Assembly: GCF_900323885.1 (NCBI RefSeq)
Contig: NZ_OOHJ01000006.1
Span: 744,001-808,000, forward strand
DNA length: 64,000 nucleotides
Direction: 5' to 3'
DNA from: [Actinomadura] parvosata subsp. kistnae
GTDB taxonomy: Bacteria > Actinomycetota > Actinomycetes > Streptosporangiales > Streptosporangiaceae
The notes below the pieces were generated by a model. That model was given only the letters and a program-made list of their open reading frames with translations. It was not told where the DNA came from and searched no databases. Every line of letters begins with the position of its first letter. The stretch's first letter is position 1. This document shows, piece after piece, positions 33,376 to 40,811 of the stretch. The position numbers were made by a program, and so were the translations under genes.

Positions 33376-33782
33376 CGCCGGACCTCGACGTAGGCGCCGA
33401 TGAGCCCGGGGATGGCCACCACGAGCGCGCCGGGCAGCCACCAGGCCAGGTTGCCTTCGAACCACGCGGTTCCGGGGAACAGGACCGCGAGGTAGAGGGC
33501 CGTCCAGCTACCGATGATCAAAAGGTGCCGCCGGGTGAATCCGGCCCTGGTCACCGGCTGCTTGAACGCATAGACCACCAGCCCTGTGAGCGCAGGGGCC
33601 CAGATGGCCATCGAGGCGATAGCGCCCACGGGACCTGGATTCAGACCGATCACGAGCACCACGAAGAACGCGGCGACGCTGTAGAGGACGAGAAACCGCC
33701 CGTACCACTGCGAGCGTTGGCGGACCTTCGCGCCCAGCCCGTCCGCGTGAGCGAGTGCCGCGGCCGCATCACGTTCCCTCAT
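33372..33782 (-). CDS. small four-helix membrane protein
   Basis: A 136-residue protein with four hydrophobic segments (RFLVLYSVAAFFVVLVIGLN; IASMAIWAPALTGLVVYAF; LLIIGSWTALYLAVLF; LAWWLPGALVVAIPGLIGAY). It has a charged cytoplasmic N-terminus and a basic loop (KQPVTRAGFTRRH). I recognise no function. It resembles the membrane partners commonly encoded with short winged-helix regulators. It is the first gene of the operon, translationally coupled to the regulator, with operator palindromes just upstream. Confidence 0.75.
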   Translation of the reverse strand: MRERDAAAALAHADGLGAKVRQRSQWYGRFLVLYSVAAFFVVLVIGLNPGPVGAIASMAIWAPALTGLVVYAFKQPVTRAGFTRRHLLIIGSWTALYLAVLFPGTAWFEGNLAWWLPGALVVAIPGLIGAYVEVRR

Positions 33783-33796
33783 GAGTTCAATCTAGA

Positions 33797-33825
33797 CAAC
33801 TAGTTGCAGATCTTGCAACTAGTTG
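33797..33825. promoter_or_regulatory. double palindromic operator
   Basis: CAACTAGTTG is a perfect 10-bp palindrome at 33797-33806 and again at 33816-33825, 19 bp centre to centre, so both face the same side of the helix. They start 15 bp upstream of the membrane-protein ATG, as expected for a dimeric winged-helix repressor binding twice. Confidence 0.7.
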
Positions 33826-33829
33826 CCGA

Positions 33830-34170
33830 AAGTGCACCGGGCCTGTTCCAGCGCGGTGGCGCCGGGTATGTGCGCCAGCGGCGTCCGCTCGTGCGTGAAG
33901 CGCTCGCCGATGGTCTGGGTGCGCATCCGGATCCGGCACTGCTCGTCATTCACGTCTCACTGGTCGATCAACGCGTTGAGCTCACTGATCGAGGCGACAT
34001 CGGGGACGGGCACCAGGTGGTCGCGGCGGAACCAGCCGATCTGGCCCTCCACGCCGCCCTTCTCGTGCGCGCCGATCAGCCCGAGACGGCAAGAGAAGGC
34101 GTCGAAGCCGGCCCAGCCACGGAAGGCCACCCACCGCTCCGACTCCACCCGGTGCGGGAAAAGCCGCCCC
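33830..34170 (-). pseudogene. IS21-family transposase (IstA-like) remnant
   Basis: The minus strand encodes VESERWVAFRGWAGFDAFSC, RLGLIGAHEKGGVEGQIGWF and RRDHLVPVPDVASISELNAL. This is the conserved catalytic-core end of IS21-type IstA transposases; the GAHEKGGVEG motif contains the DDE glutamate. After a stop at about 33957 the sequence continues in another frame as MRTQTIGERFTHERTPLAHI. The N-terminal part, the istB ATPase gene and terminal repeats are not seen. It is inactive. Confidence 0.7.
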
Positions 34171-34283
34171 GGGCGGGTGGCTCTGCTCGATGAAGACGCT
34201 CCAGCAGCCGGTCGAAGATGCGCTCGGGAGTGTGCCGCTGCTCAGCGACATCACCTCGCAGGGGAAACGATCGCTCTCACATG

Positions 34284-35120
34284 TCACCGACACAACGTGA
34301 AGGCCGTGCGATGGGCGAGGGCCCACTGGCGGAACGTGCGGGGCGGTGTCCCCGTCACCTCCTCCACCGTGGGGTAGATCTGCGACTCGTCCAGCGTCCC
34401 GTCGCTGTAGAAGCTGAAGAACGCCCGGATGTACTCCTCCGGCACCCGCCCCGTCATGTCGGCCCTGGCCTCCTCGTCCGTCAGGGCGTGGAAGCGCAGC
34501 TCGCGTCCCAGCACGTCGGCCAGGACGGCCACCCGCTGCGCGGGCAGCAGCCGCTCGGGGCCGCTGAGCGGGTAGGCGCGCCCCTCGTGGCCGGGGTCGA
34601 GCAGGGCGCGGACGGCGACGGCGGCGATGTCGTACGGGTCGACGGAGGCGATCGGCACGTCACCGAACGCGTCCGCGACGACGTCGCCCGTCCGGAGCTG
34701 CGGCAGCCAGCGCAGCGTGTTGGACATGAACGCGTTGGGCCGCAGGAACGTCCAGGCGAGCCCCGATTCCCGCACGGCCGTCTCCGAGGCGATCATGTAC
34801 TGCGAGACGGCGTTGCGGGTGTCCTTCGAGACCGCGGCCAGGCTCGACAGCAGCACCACCCGCTCCACCCCGGCCCGCCTGAACCGGTCGAGCAGCCCCG
34901 GCATGTCCCGGTATCCGGGCAGCAGGAACACGCCGCGCACGCCGTCCAAAGCGGCATCGAGCGAGCCCGGCTCGTCCAGATCGCCGACCGCCTGCTCGAC
35001 CGCGTGCTCGGGAAGCTCGGTACGCGCCCGGACGAGCGCCCGCGCCGGCTGCCCCGCCCGGACGAGCGCCCGCACGACCTCGCCGCCGACGTTCCCGGTG
35101 GCTCCGGTGACGAGGATCAT
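34284..35120 (-). CDS. NmrA-like NAD(P)-binding protein
   Basis: A 278-residue protein of the NmrA/SDRa5 family: MILVTGATGNVGGEVVRALV, then GVRGVFLLPGYRDMPGLLDR, VERVVLLSSLAAVSKDTRNA, LAWTFLRPNAFMSNTLRWLP and a C-terminal VEEVTGTPPRTFRQWALAHR. Its start overlaps the stop of the upstream hydrolase by 4 bp (ATGA). It is the last gene of the LuxR-SnoaL-hydrolase-NmrA run and is paralogous to the NmrA gene at 21974. Confidence 0.88.
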   Translation of the reverse strand: MILVTGATGNVGGEVVRALVRAGQPARALVRARTELPEHAVEQAVGDLDEPGSLDAALDGVRGVFLLPGYRDMPGLLDRFRRAGVERVVLLSSLAAVSKDTRNAVSQYMIASETAVRESGLAWTFLRPNAFMSNTLRWLPQLRTGDVVADAFGDVPIASVDPYDIAAVAVRALLDPGHEGRAYPLSGPERLLPAQRVAVLADVLGRELRFHALTDEEARADMTGRVPEEYIRAFFSFYSDGTLDESQIYPTVEEVTGTPPRTFRQWALAHRTAFTLCR

Positions 35121-36004
35121 CGCAGCGTCCTGCCGAAGTGCGCGGCGACGGCGTCCACGGCGACGGTGACCTGCGGCTCGGTATCGTAGAAGTCGAACTG
35201 GGTCCCTTCGGTCCACAGCAGGTCCTTCGGCCCGGCCAGCCCGGCGTGGAAGCGGCGCGCCCCGTCCGGGATGGCGGCGTTCTCGCTGTGCACGAGGAGG
35301 GTGGGCTGGGTGATCTGCGGGGCCGACGCGATGGAGTCGTAGGTGAGCCAGTCGGGCCACGCCATGACGGCGAAGCGGTTGGGCCAGGCGGGGATGCCGC
35401 CACGGTCCGGGTTGAGGTAGAAGTCGATCTCGTACGGCATGGCGGCGCGCGGGTCGGTGGCGCTGACCACGGGCACGTAGTCGACCTCGCCGGTCTCGTC
35501 GTACCGGGACCTGGCCTCCCGCCCGATCTTGATCTTCTCGGCCACCGCGGCGGCGCCGCCGTAGGCGTCCTCGCAGATGGCGGCGTCATGCAGCCACGGC
35601 GCGACCAGCGCGAGCGAGCGCACGCGCGGGTCGCCGGCGGCGTTGCCCGCCATGTACATGGCGGCCGCGCAGATGCCGAGCGCGCCCAGCCGGTCGCCGT
35701 GCACGGCGGGGTGGGCGGCCAGGAAGGTGAGGGCGTGGTGGATGTCGCGGATCTTGCGGGCGGGGTTCTCCACGTCCCGCGGCTCGCCGCCCGACTCGCC
35801 GAACCCGGTGAAGTCGAACGCCAGGGCCGCGTACCCGCGCTCGGCCAGCCGCCGCGCGTAGCGGTCGGCCATCAGCTCCTTGACGCTGGTCCAGGTGCCG
35901 GCGACCACGACGCCGGGCGCCGGCCCGGCCTGGTCGGGCAGGTACAGGTTGCCGGCGAGGGTGACGCCGTCGCTGTCGAAGCTCACTTTCAGCAGGTCGC
36001 TCAT
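35117..36004 (-). CDS. alpha/beta hydrolase
   Basis: A 295-residue hydrolase of the dienelactone-hydrolase-like/DUF1100 group: VTLAGNLYLPDQAGPAPGVV, RYARRLAERGYAALAFDFTG, FGESGGEPRDVENPARKIRD. Where a GxSxG serine is normal it has DRLGALGICAAAMYMAGNAA, so the nucleophile appears to be cysteine (G-I-C-A-A) as in dienelactone hydrolases. A late LLVHSENAAIPDGARRF segment holds the acid region. It overlaps both neighbours by 4 bp, so it sits in a tightly coupled three-gene block. Confidence 0.85.
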   Translation of the reverse strand: MSDLLKVSFDSDGVTLAGNLYLPDQAGPAPGVVVAGTWTSVKELMADRYARRLAERGYAALAFDFTGFGESGGEPRDVENPARKIRDIHHALTFLAAHPAVHGDRLGALGICAAAMYMAGNAAGDPRVRSLALVAPWLHDAAICEDAYGGAAAVAEKIKIGREARSRYDETGEVDYVPVVSATDPRAAMPYEIDFYLNPDRGGIPAWPNRFAVMAWPDWLTYDSIASAPQITQPTLLVHSENAAIPDGARRFHAGLAGPKDLLWTEGTQFDFYDTEPQVTVAVDAVAAHFGRTLR

Positions 36005-36405
36005 GGCCGGCCCTCGCTCCACACGGCGGTCATCACGACGCCGCTGATCCGCCAGCCGGCGTCCGTCCTGGTCAGGTCGAAGCGGTAGGTGCCGCCGAGC
36101 GTCCACGAGGTGTCGTCGGGCTTGCGGTGGGTGGCCTGGAAGGAGGCGGTGCACACGGCCGTGTCGCCGTCGAGGGTGACCAGGTGGTTGCCGAGCAGGT
36201 GGTGGGTGGCGCGGTAGGCGCCGAGCGCGTGCTGCCAGCCGTCGATGATCTGGGCCGGGGTGAGGGTGGCGGGCTCGCCGCCGTTGAGGCTGGTGTAGTC
36301 GAGGGTCACCTTGTCGGCGAACACCTCGGTGAGCCTGCTCCACTCCCGCTGGTCGGTGTGCCAGGCCATGCGGGTGCAGGTGTCGATCACGTCCAGTCGA
36401 TCCAT
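36001..36405 (-). CDS. SnoaL-like nuclear-transport-factor-2-fold protein
   Basis: A 134-residue NTF2-fold protein: DVIDTCTRMAWHTDQREWSR, LTEVFADKVTLDYTSLNGGE, IIDGWQHALGAYRATHHLLG, NHLVTLDGDTAVCTASFQAT and GTYRFDLTRTDAGWRISGVV. SnoaL-like proteins act as small cyclases, isomerases or dehydratases on polyketide- or steroid-like molecules, or are non-catalytic. I chose the ATG at 36405; one at 36417 is also possible. Its stop overlaps the hydrolase start by 4 bp. Confidence 0.85.
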   Translation of the reverse strand: MDRLDVIDTCTRMAWHTDQREWSRLTEVFADKVTLDYTSLNGGEPATLTPAQIIDGWQHALGAYRATHHLLGNHLVTLDGDTAVCTASFQATHRKPDDTSWTLGGTYRFDLTRTDAGWRISGVVMTAVWSEGRP

Positions 36406-36488
36406 GCGGCCCAGCATGGCGGCGCGGGGCGGGGGCGCGGGAGACGGAGAGGTTGCAGGCCCGGCTGCAGGAACCTGCACCCGGCGGT

Positions 36489-37388
36489 TCACAACCAGCC
36501 GCGTTCCTTGGCCAGCAGGGCCGCCTGGAAGCGGGTGGCGGCGCCGAGCCTGGCCATCAGGTCGGCGACGTGCGCGCGCAGCTTGCGTACCGAGATGTGC
36601 AGCGCGCGGGCGGCGGCGTCGTCGGTGTCGTGCCGGGTCAGGGCGTGCAGCACCTGCTGCTCGATGGGGGACAGCGGCAGCTCGTCCAGGTCGCGGGCGC
36701 GCTCCCACATGCCGTCGAGGACGTCGGCGAGCATGGCCACCACGCCCCGCTGGCGGATCTGCAGCGCCCCGGCGGCCGGGTCGGCGGGATCGGCCTGGAC
36801 GAACGCGACCGCCCGGTTGACGACGGCGAGGCGCCGGATCGGCTCGGTGGTGACCCGGTGCAGGTCGCCGAGGGCGTGCCGGGCGCGCGCGTGCTGCTCC
36901 TGGCCGGGGTCGGCCAGGGCGCGGGCGGAGAAGAGGGTACGGCTGCGCAGGCCGCGCGCCAGCAGGCCGCCGGCCGGGACGTCGCCGCCGTCGTGCGCGA
37001 CGGCCCGCTCCTTCAGGTGCGTGAACTCGCCCGGCTCGTCGTGCAGCAACAGCCGCATGCGGCGGTGCACGGCAGGACCGTCCGGCAGGTGCTCGACCAT
37101 CTGGACGGGCCGGCCGCTGCGGTGCTCCTCGGTCAGCTCGGTCAGGACGTCCCAGGCCAGGCTGAGCTCGGCCAGGCGGCGCTGGGTGTGCTCGATGCGC
37201 CGGCGCACCAGCAGGTCGACGGCCACGGCGGGCGCGGCGGCGTTCAGCGCGTCGTCGAGCAGGCCCAGCGCCCGTAACTCGGTGACGGCCGGGCAGCTCG
37301 GATCGAGCGGCACGCCGGGGTCGCGCAGCAGGCGGCGGTAGAGCTGCTCCTGCTCCGCGGTCAGCCCGAGGCTGGCGAGACCCGTCAT
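36489..37388 (-). CDS. LuxR-type HTH regulator
   Basis: A 299-residue regulator without a recognisable receiver. The N-terminal part resembles the TrmB/sugar-type winged segment of a Streptomyces family (GLASLGLTAEQEQLYRRLLR, VTELRALGLLDDAL). The C-terminus is a LuxR helix-turn-helix (LSPIEQQVLHALTRHDTDDA, AARALHISVRKLRAHVADLM, ARLGAATRFQAALLAKERGW). It is transcribed with the SnoaL-hydrolase-NmrA genes behind an 83-bp gap and is divergent from a TetR gene across the operator at 37412-37440. Signals are unknown. Confidence 0.82.
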   Translation of the reverse strand: MTGLASLGLTAEQEQLYRRLLRDPGVPLDPSCPAVTELRALGLLDDALNAAAPAVAVDLLVRRRIEHTQRRLAELSLAWDVLTELTEEHRSGRPVQMVEHLPDGPAVHRRMRLLLHDEPGEFTHLKERAVAHDGGDVPAGGLLARGLRSRTLFSARALADPGQEQHARARHALGDLHRVTTEPIRRLAVVNRAVAFVQADPADPAAGALQIRQRGVVAMLADVLDGMWERARDLDELPLSPIEQQVLHALTRHDTDDAAARALHISVRKLRAHVADLMARLGAATRFQAALLAKERGWL

Positions 37389-37411
37389 CGTTCCCCCAAG
37401 ACACCATAACT

Positions 37412-37440
37412 CCGTACGGGATACAGTGTATAACGTACGG
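37412..37440. promoter_or_regulatory. TetR operator, copy 2 (29-bp nested palindrome)
   Basis: Outer arms CCGTACG (37412-37418) and CGTACGG (37434-37440) are perfect. Inside them ATACAGTGTAT (37421-37431) is a second perfect palindrome. It lies midway between the divergent LuxR and TetR genes. The inner core is the reverse complement of the operator core at 27335-27345. Confidence 0.75.
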
Positions 37441-37457
37441 AATTACAGGGAGGGACG

Positions 37458-38225
37458 ATGGGGTCCGACGACGACCTGCCCACGGTGGTGGCGCGGATGT
37501 GGGGGCGGGAGCCGGCTTCGCGCCGGGGCCCCCGCCCCGGCCTGACGCTGCGGCGCATCACCGACGCCGCGATCGCGATCGCCGACGCCGAAGGGCTGGC
37601 CGGCGTGCGGATGAGCAGCGTGGCCGCCCGCCTCGACGTCTCCACGATGTCCCTGTACGGCTACGTCACCAGCAAGGACGACCTCCTCACCGCCATGGTG
37701 GACGCCGCGGCCCCCGACCCGCCGGAGCCGGGCACGCTCGCCTGGCGGGACTACCTGACCCGGTGGACCCGGGCGCACCGCGACTTCCTGGCCGCCCACC
37801 CGTGGCTGCTGGAGGTCTCGCCCCTCACCCCGCCCGTCGGGCCGCGCACCCTGCGCTGGCTGGACCGGGCCCTGACCGTGCTGGGCGGCGCCGGCCTGGG
37901 CGGGGCGGAGGCGGTCAACATCGCCTCCACCCTGTCCGCGTACGCCGTCAGCGCCGCCACCCTCCAGACCGCCATGAGCGGCACGGTCGACGAGGCCGGG
38001 CCGGAAGGGCCCGCCGGTTACACGGCGCTGCTCGCCCGGCTCGTCGATCCCGGCGGCTACCCGGGGCTGGCGGCGGCCATCGAGTCGGGGGCGTTCGGCG
38101 CCGCGCCCGACTGGGTCGAGGACGCCGACTTCACCTTCGGCCTGACCCTGCTCCTCGACGGCATCGAGGCGCTCATCGCGCGGCGTCGGCGAAGCGCCGG
38201 GCCAGGTGCGCGAAGGCGGCCTTGA
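37458..38225 (+). CDS. TetR family regulator (TetR_C_1-type)
   Basis: A 255-residue regulator. The helix-turn-helix is LRRITDAAIAIADAEGLAGV, RMSSVAARLDVSTMSLYGYV, TSKDDLLTAMVDAA. The ligand-binding domain resembles that of tetracycline-type repressors. It is similar in build to the regulator at 27384 and faces an operator with the same core. The last 17 codons overlap the 3' end of the convergent WYL gene by 53 bp and are Arg/Pro-rich, so the natural end may differ. It probably represses the divergent LuxR-SnoaL-hydrolase-NmrA operon. Confidence 0.9.
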   Translation: MGSDDDLPTVVARMWGREPASRRGPRPGLTLRRITDAAIAIADAEGLAGVRMSSVAARLDVSTMSLYGYVTSKDDLLTAMVDAAAPDPPEPGTLAWRDYLTRWTRAHRDFLAAHPWLLEVSPLTPPVGPRTLRWLDRALTVLGGAGLGGAEAVNIASTLSAYAVSAATLQTAMSGTVDEAGPEGPAGYTALLARLVDPGGYPGLAAAIESGAFGAAPDWVEDADFTFGLTLLLDGIEALIARRRRSAGPGARRRP

Positions 38226-39189
38226 GCTCCGGCGGGCCGACGACCTCGATGTCGGCGTCGAACCTGCCGACGGTGGCGGCCAGCCCGGCCCACGACCACG
38301 AGCCCAGGACGAGCCGGCAACGGTCCGGCCCCAGCTCCTCGACGACCCCGTCCCGGACATAAGGGGACACGGCGGCGGCGGGCAGCCCGAGGATCACCTC
38401 CCCCCGACAAGGCCAGCCGCCCGATCCGCCGGGACCCTCCGTGCCGCCGGAGCCCGCCGAGCCGCCTGATCCGCCCGGCTCCGTGGAGCCGAGGAAGCGG
38501 CCCGCCACGAAGGCGGCCACCGTGCCTCCGGGCAGCTCGCGCGGCGCGAACCGGGGACCGGTCGGGGTGCGGGGGGTGATCCGGTCGGCGCGGAAGGTGC
38601 GCCAGTCCTCGCGATCCAGGTCCCAGGCGACGAGGTACCACCGCCCGCCCCACGTGACGAGGTGGTGCGGCTCCACCCGGCGCGGCGGCGCGTCCTCGTC
38701 CTGGGTGGCGTAGTCGAAGCGCAGCACCTCGCGGGCGTGCACGGCGGCGCTGAGCGCCACCAGCACCTCGGCGCCGAGCTGCGGCTCCGGCCGGAGCGTG
38801 GGCCGCTCGACGGCGGTGACCTGGAGGGTGTCGATGCGGTGGCGCAGCCGGGCGGGCATCACCTGGCGGACGGTGTTCAGGGCGCGGGCGGCGGCCTCCT
38901 CGATGCCGGCGCCGCTGGTGGTGGCCAGTTGCAGCGCGACGGCCAGGGCGACGGCCTGCTCGTCGTCGAACAGCAGCGGCGGCAGCTCCGAGCCGGCGCC
39001 CAGCCGGTAGCCGCCCTCGGGCCCCTTGAACGTCATGATCGGGTAGCCGAGCTCGCGCAGCCGCTCGACGTCGCGGCGCACGGTGCGCGGGCTGACGTCC
39101 AGCCGCTCCGCCAGCAGCGCCCCCGGCCAGTCGCGGCGGGTCTGGAGCAACGAGAGCAGCGCCAGCAGCCGCGCTGAGGTCTTCGGCAT
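38173..39189 (-). CDS. HTH/WYL-domain transcriptional regulator
   Basis: A 338-residue DeoR/YafY-type regulator. The N-terminal helix-turn-helix is RLLALLSLLQTRRDWPGALL, AERLDVSPRTVRRDVERLRE. The WYL domain follows with VEPHHLVTWGGRWYLVAWDL and DWRTFRADRI, then a WCX tail (VGPPELKAAFAHLARRFADA). Unusual is a Gly/Ser-rich insert (STEPGGSGGSAGSGGTEGPG) inside the sensor part, about 25 residues. An alternative start lies three codons upstream (39198). WYL proteins sense ligands or nucleic acids. It is divergent from the VOC gene at 39280, which it may control. Confidence 0.9.
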   Translation of the reverse strand: MPKTSARLLALLSLLQTRRDWPGALLAERLDVSPRTVRRDVERLRELGYPIMTFKGPEGGYRLGAGSELPPLLFDDEQAVALAVALQLATTSGAGIEEAAARALNTVRQVMPARLRHRIDTLQVTAVERPTLRPEPQLGAEVLVALSAAVHAREVLRFDYATQDEDAPPRRVEPHHLVTWGGRWYLVAWDLDREDWRTFRADRITPRTPTGPRFAPRELPGGTVAAFVAGRFLGSTEPGGSGGSAGSGGTEGPGGSGGWPCRGEVILGLPAAAVSPYVRDGVVEELGPDRCRLVLGSWSWAGLAATVGRFDADIEVVGPPELKAAFAHLARRFADAAR

Positions 39190-39279
39190 GGTTTCCATCG
39201 TGCCCGAAGTAGAGGCCACACCCTGTCCGCTACCCCTGCGACCGTAGGTCCCGCAAGCCACCGATGACAGGAGCCATAG

Positions 39280-39702
39280 ATGTCCGTCGAATCCGTCCTG
39301 CACCTCAACTTCCGTGGCGAGGCCCGCGCGGCACTGGAGTTCTACCAGTCCGTGTTCGGCGGCGACCTCGCCGTCGTCACCTACCAGGACCTCGGGAACG
39401 TGCCGGACCCCGCCGACGCCGACCATGTGACGTGGGGCCAGGTGCGCGCCGCCAACGGCTTCCACGTGATGGCCTACGACGTGCCCTCGGGAACGCCGTT
39501 CGAGCGGGGCGAGAAGTCGTTCTTCCTCTCCCTGCGCGGCGACGACACCGAGGAGGTCACCGCGTACTGGAAGAAGCTCTCCGAGGGCGCGACCGTCGTG
39601 CAACCGCTGGGCCCCGCGCAGTGGGCGCCGCTCTACGGCATGCTGAAGGACCGCTTCGGGGTCATCTGGGTCGTGGACGTGGCGAGCGGCCATCACGCGT
39701 AG
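39280..39702 (+). CDS. VOC/glyoxalase superfamily (PhnB-like) protein
   Basis: A 140-residue vicinal-oxygen-chelate protein: SVLHLNFRGEARAALEFYQS, VFGGDLAVVTYQD, then FHVMAYDVPSGTPFERGEKS, DTEEVTAYWKKLSEGATVVQ and LYGMLKDRFGVIWVVDVASG. It matches the PhnB/3-demethylubiquinone-like group, often paired with WYL regulators as here. Usual metal-binding residues are partly degenerate in this group and the reaction is unknown. The promoter region is shared with the divergent WYL gene. Confidence 0.9.
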   Translation: MSVESVLHLNFRGEARAALEFYQSVFGGDLAVVTYQDLGNVPDPADADHVTWGQVRAANGFHVMAYDVPSGTPFERGEKSFFLSLRGDDTEEVTAYWKKLSEGATVVQPLGPAQWAPLYGMLKDRFGVIWVVDVASGHHA

Positions 39703-39772
39703 CGCTCCGGGCGTGGTGCGGGACACGCCCGCGCCACGCGTCCCACCTGCCTTTCCGAAGGGAACCACCAGC

Positions 39773-40807
39773 ATGAGAACGCGCCCCCTGGGGCGGACCG
39801 GGATCCAGGTCAGCCCCTACTGCCTGGGCACCATGATGTTCGGCGGGGCCGGCAACCCCGATCACGACGACTGCGTCCGCATCATCCACCGCGCCCTGGA
39901 CGCGGGGATCAACGTCATCGACACCGCCGACGTCTACGCCGGCAGCGAGAGCGAGGAGATCGTCGGCAGGGCGCTGCGGGGCCGCCGCGACGACGTGGTG
40001 CTCGCCACCAAGGTCAACGGCCGGATGGGCGAGGACCCCAACCGGGCGGGCAGCTCCCGGCGCTGGATCGTCGCCGAGGTCGAGCACTCGCTGCGCCGCC
40101 TGCGTACCGATCACATCGACCTCTACCAGATCCACCACCCCGACCCGCGCACCGACATCGAGGAGACCCTTGCCGCGCTGACCGACCTGATGGCGGCCGG
40201 CAAGGTGCGCGCGATCGGCTCCTCCAACTTCCCGGCCTCGGAGATCGTCGAGGCCCAGTGGGTGGCCGAGCGGCGCGGCCTGGCGCGCTTCCGCACCGAG
40301 CAGCCGCCGTACTCGCTGATCAACCGGGGGGTCGAGCGGGAGGTCCTGCCCGTCTGCGCGCGGTACGGGATGGGCGCGCTGGTGTGGAGCCCGCTCGGGA
40401 TGGGCCTGCTCAGCGGCCGCTACCGCAAGGGCGGCCAGGCGGAGCCGCCGCGGCGCCGGATGGCGTGGGTGCCCCGGCACATGACCGACGAGCGCACGCT
40501 CGACACCGTCGAACGGCTCGCCGTGCTGGGCGAGGAGGCCGGGATCCGGCTCGCGCACCTGGCGATGGCGTTCGTGGTCGGCCACCCGGGCGTCAGTACG
40601 GCGATCATCGGGCCGCGCACCATGGAGCAGCTCGACGACCTGCTGGCGGGCGCCGGCACCGTGCTCGGCGACGACCTGCTCGACCGGATCGACGAGATCG
40701 TGCCGCCGGGCGCCGACGTCGGCCCGCTCGACGTCGCCTACGACCCGCCGGCCGTCACCACGGCCGCGCTGCGCAGGCGTCCGGTCTCCGAGCGGGCCGC
40801 GGCGTGA
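39773..40807 (+). CDS. aldo/keto reductase
   Basis: A 344-residue NADPH-dependent aldo/keto reductase. It begins MRTRPLGRTGIQVSPYCLGT; INVIDTADVYAGSESEEIVG has the catalytic D and Y. VVLATKVNGRMGEDPNRAGS carries the lysine, and HIDLYQIHHPDPRTDIEETL the histidine. IGSSNFPASEIVEAQW and the cofactor loop (SPLGMGLLSGRYRKG) complete the barrel. I chose the ATG at 39773 because it starts the conserved first strand. The winged-helix gene follows after 4 bp, so the two are likely co-transcribed. Confidence 0.92.
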   Translation: MRTRPLGRTGIQVSPYCLGTMMFGGAGNPDHDDCVRIIHRALDAGINVIDTADVYAGSESEEIVGRALRGRRDDVVLATKVNGRMGEDPNRAGSSRRWIVAEVEHSLRRLRTDHIDLYQIHHPDPRTDIEETLAALTDLMAAGKVRAIGSSNFPASEIVEAQWVAERRGLARFRTEQPPYSLINRGVEREVLPVCARYGMGALVWSPLGMGLLSGRYRKGGQAEPPRRRMAWVPRHMTDERTLDTVERLAVLGEEAGIRLAHLAMAFVVGHPGVSTAIIGPRTMEQLDDLLAGAGTVLGDDLLDRIDEIVPPGADVGPLDVAYDPPAVTTAALRRRPVSERAAA

Positions 40808-40811
40808 GGCC

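Noticed and set aside
38719..39333. Possible extension of the WYL protein upstream to 39774
   Set aside because: The longer frame would be antisense to the whole VOC gene; the helix-turn-helix begins right after the ATG at 39189.
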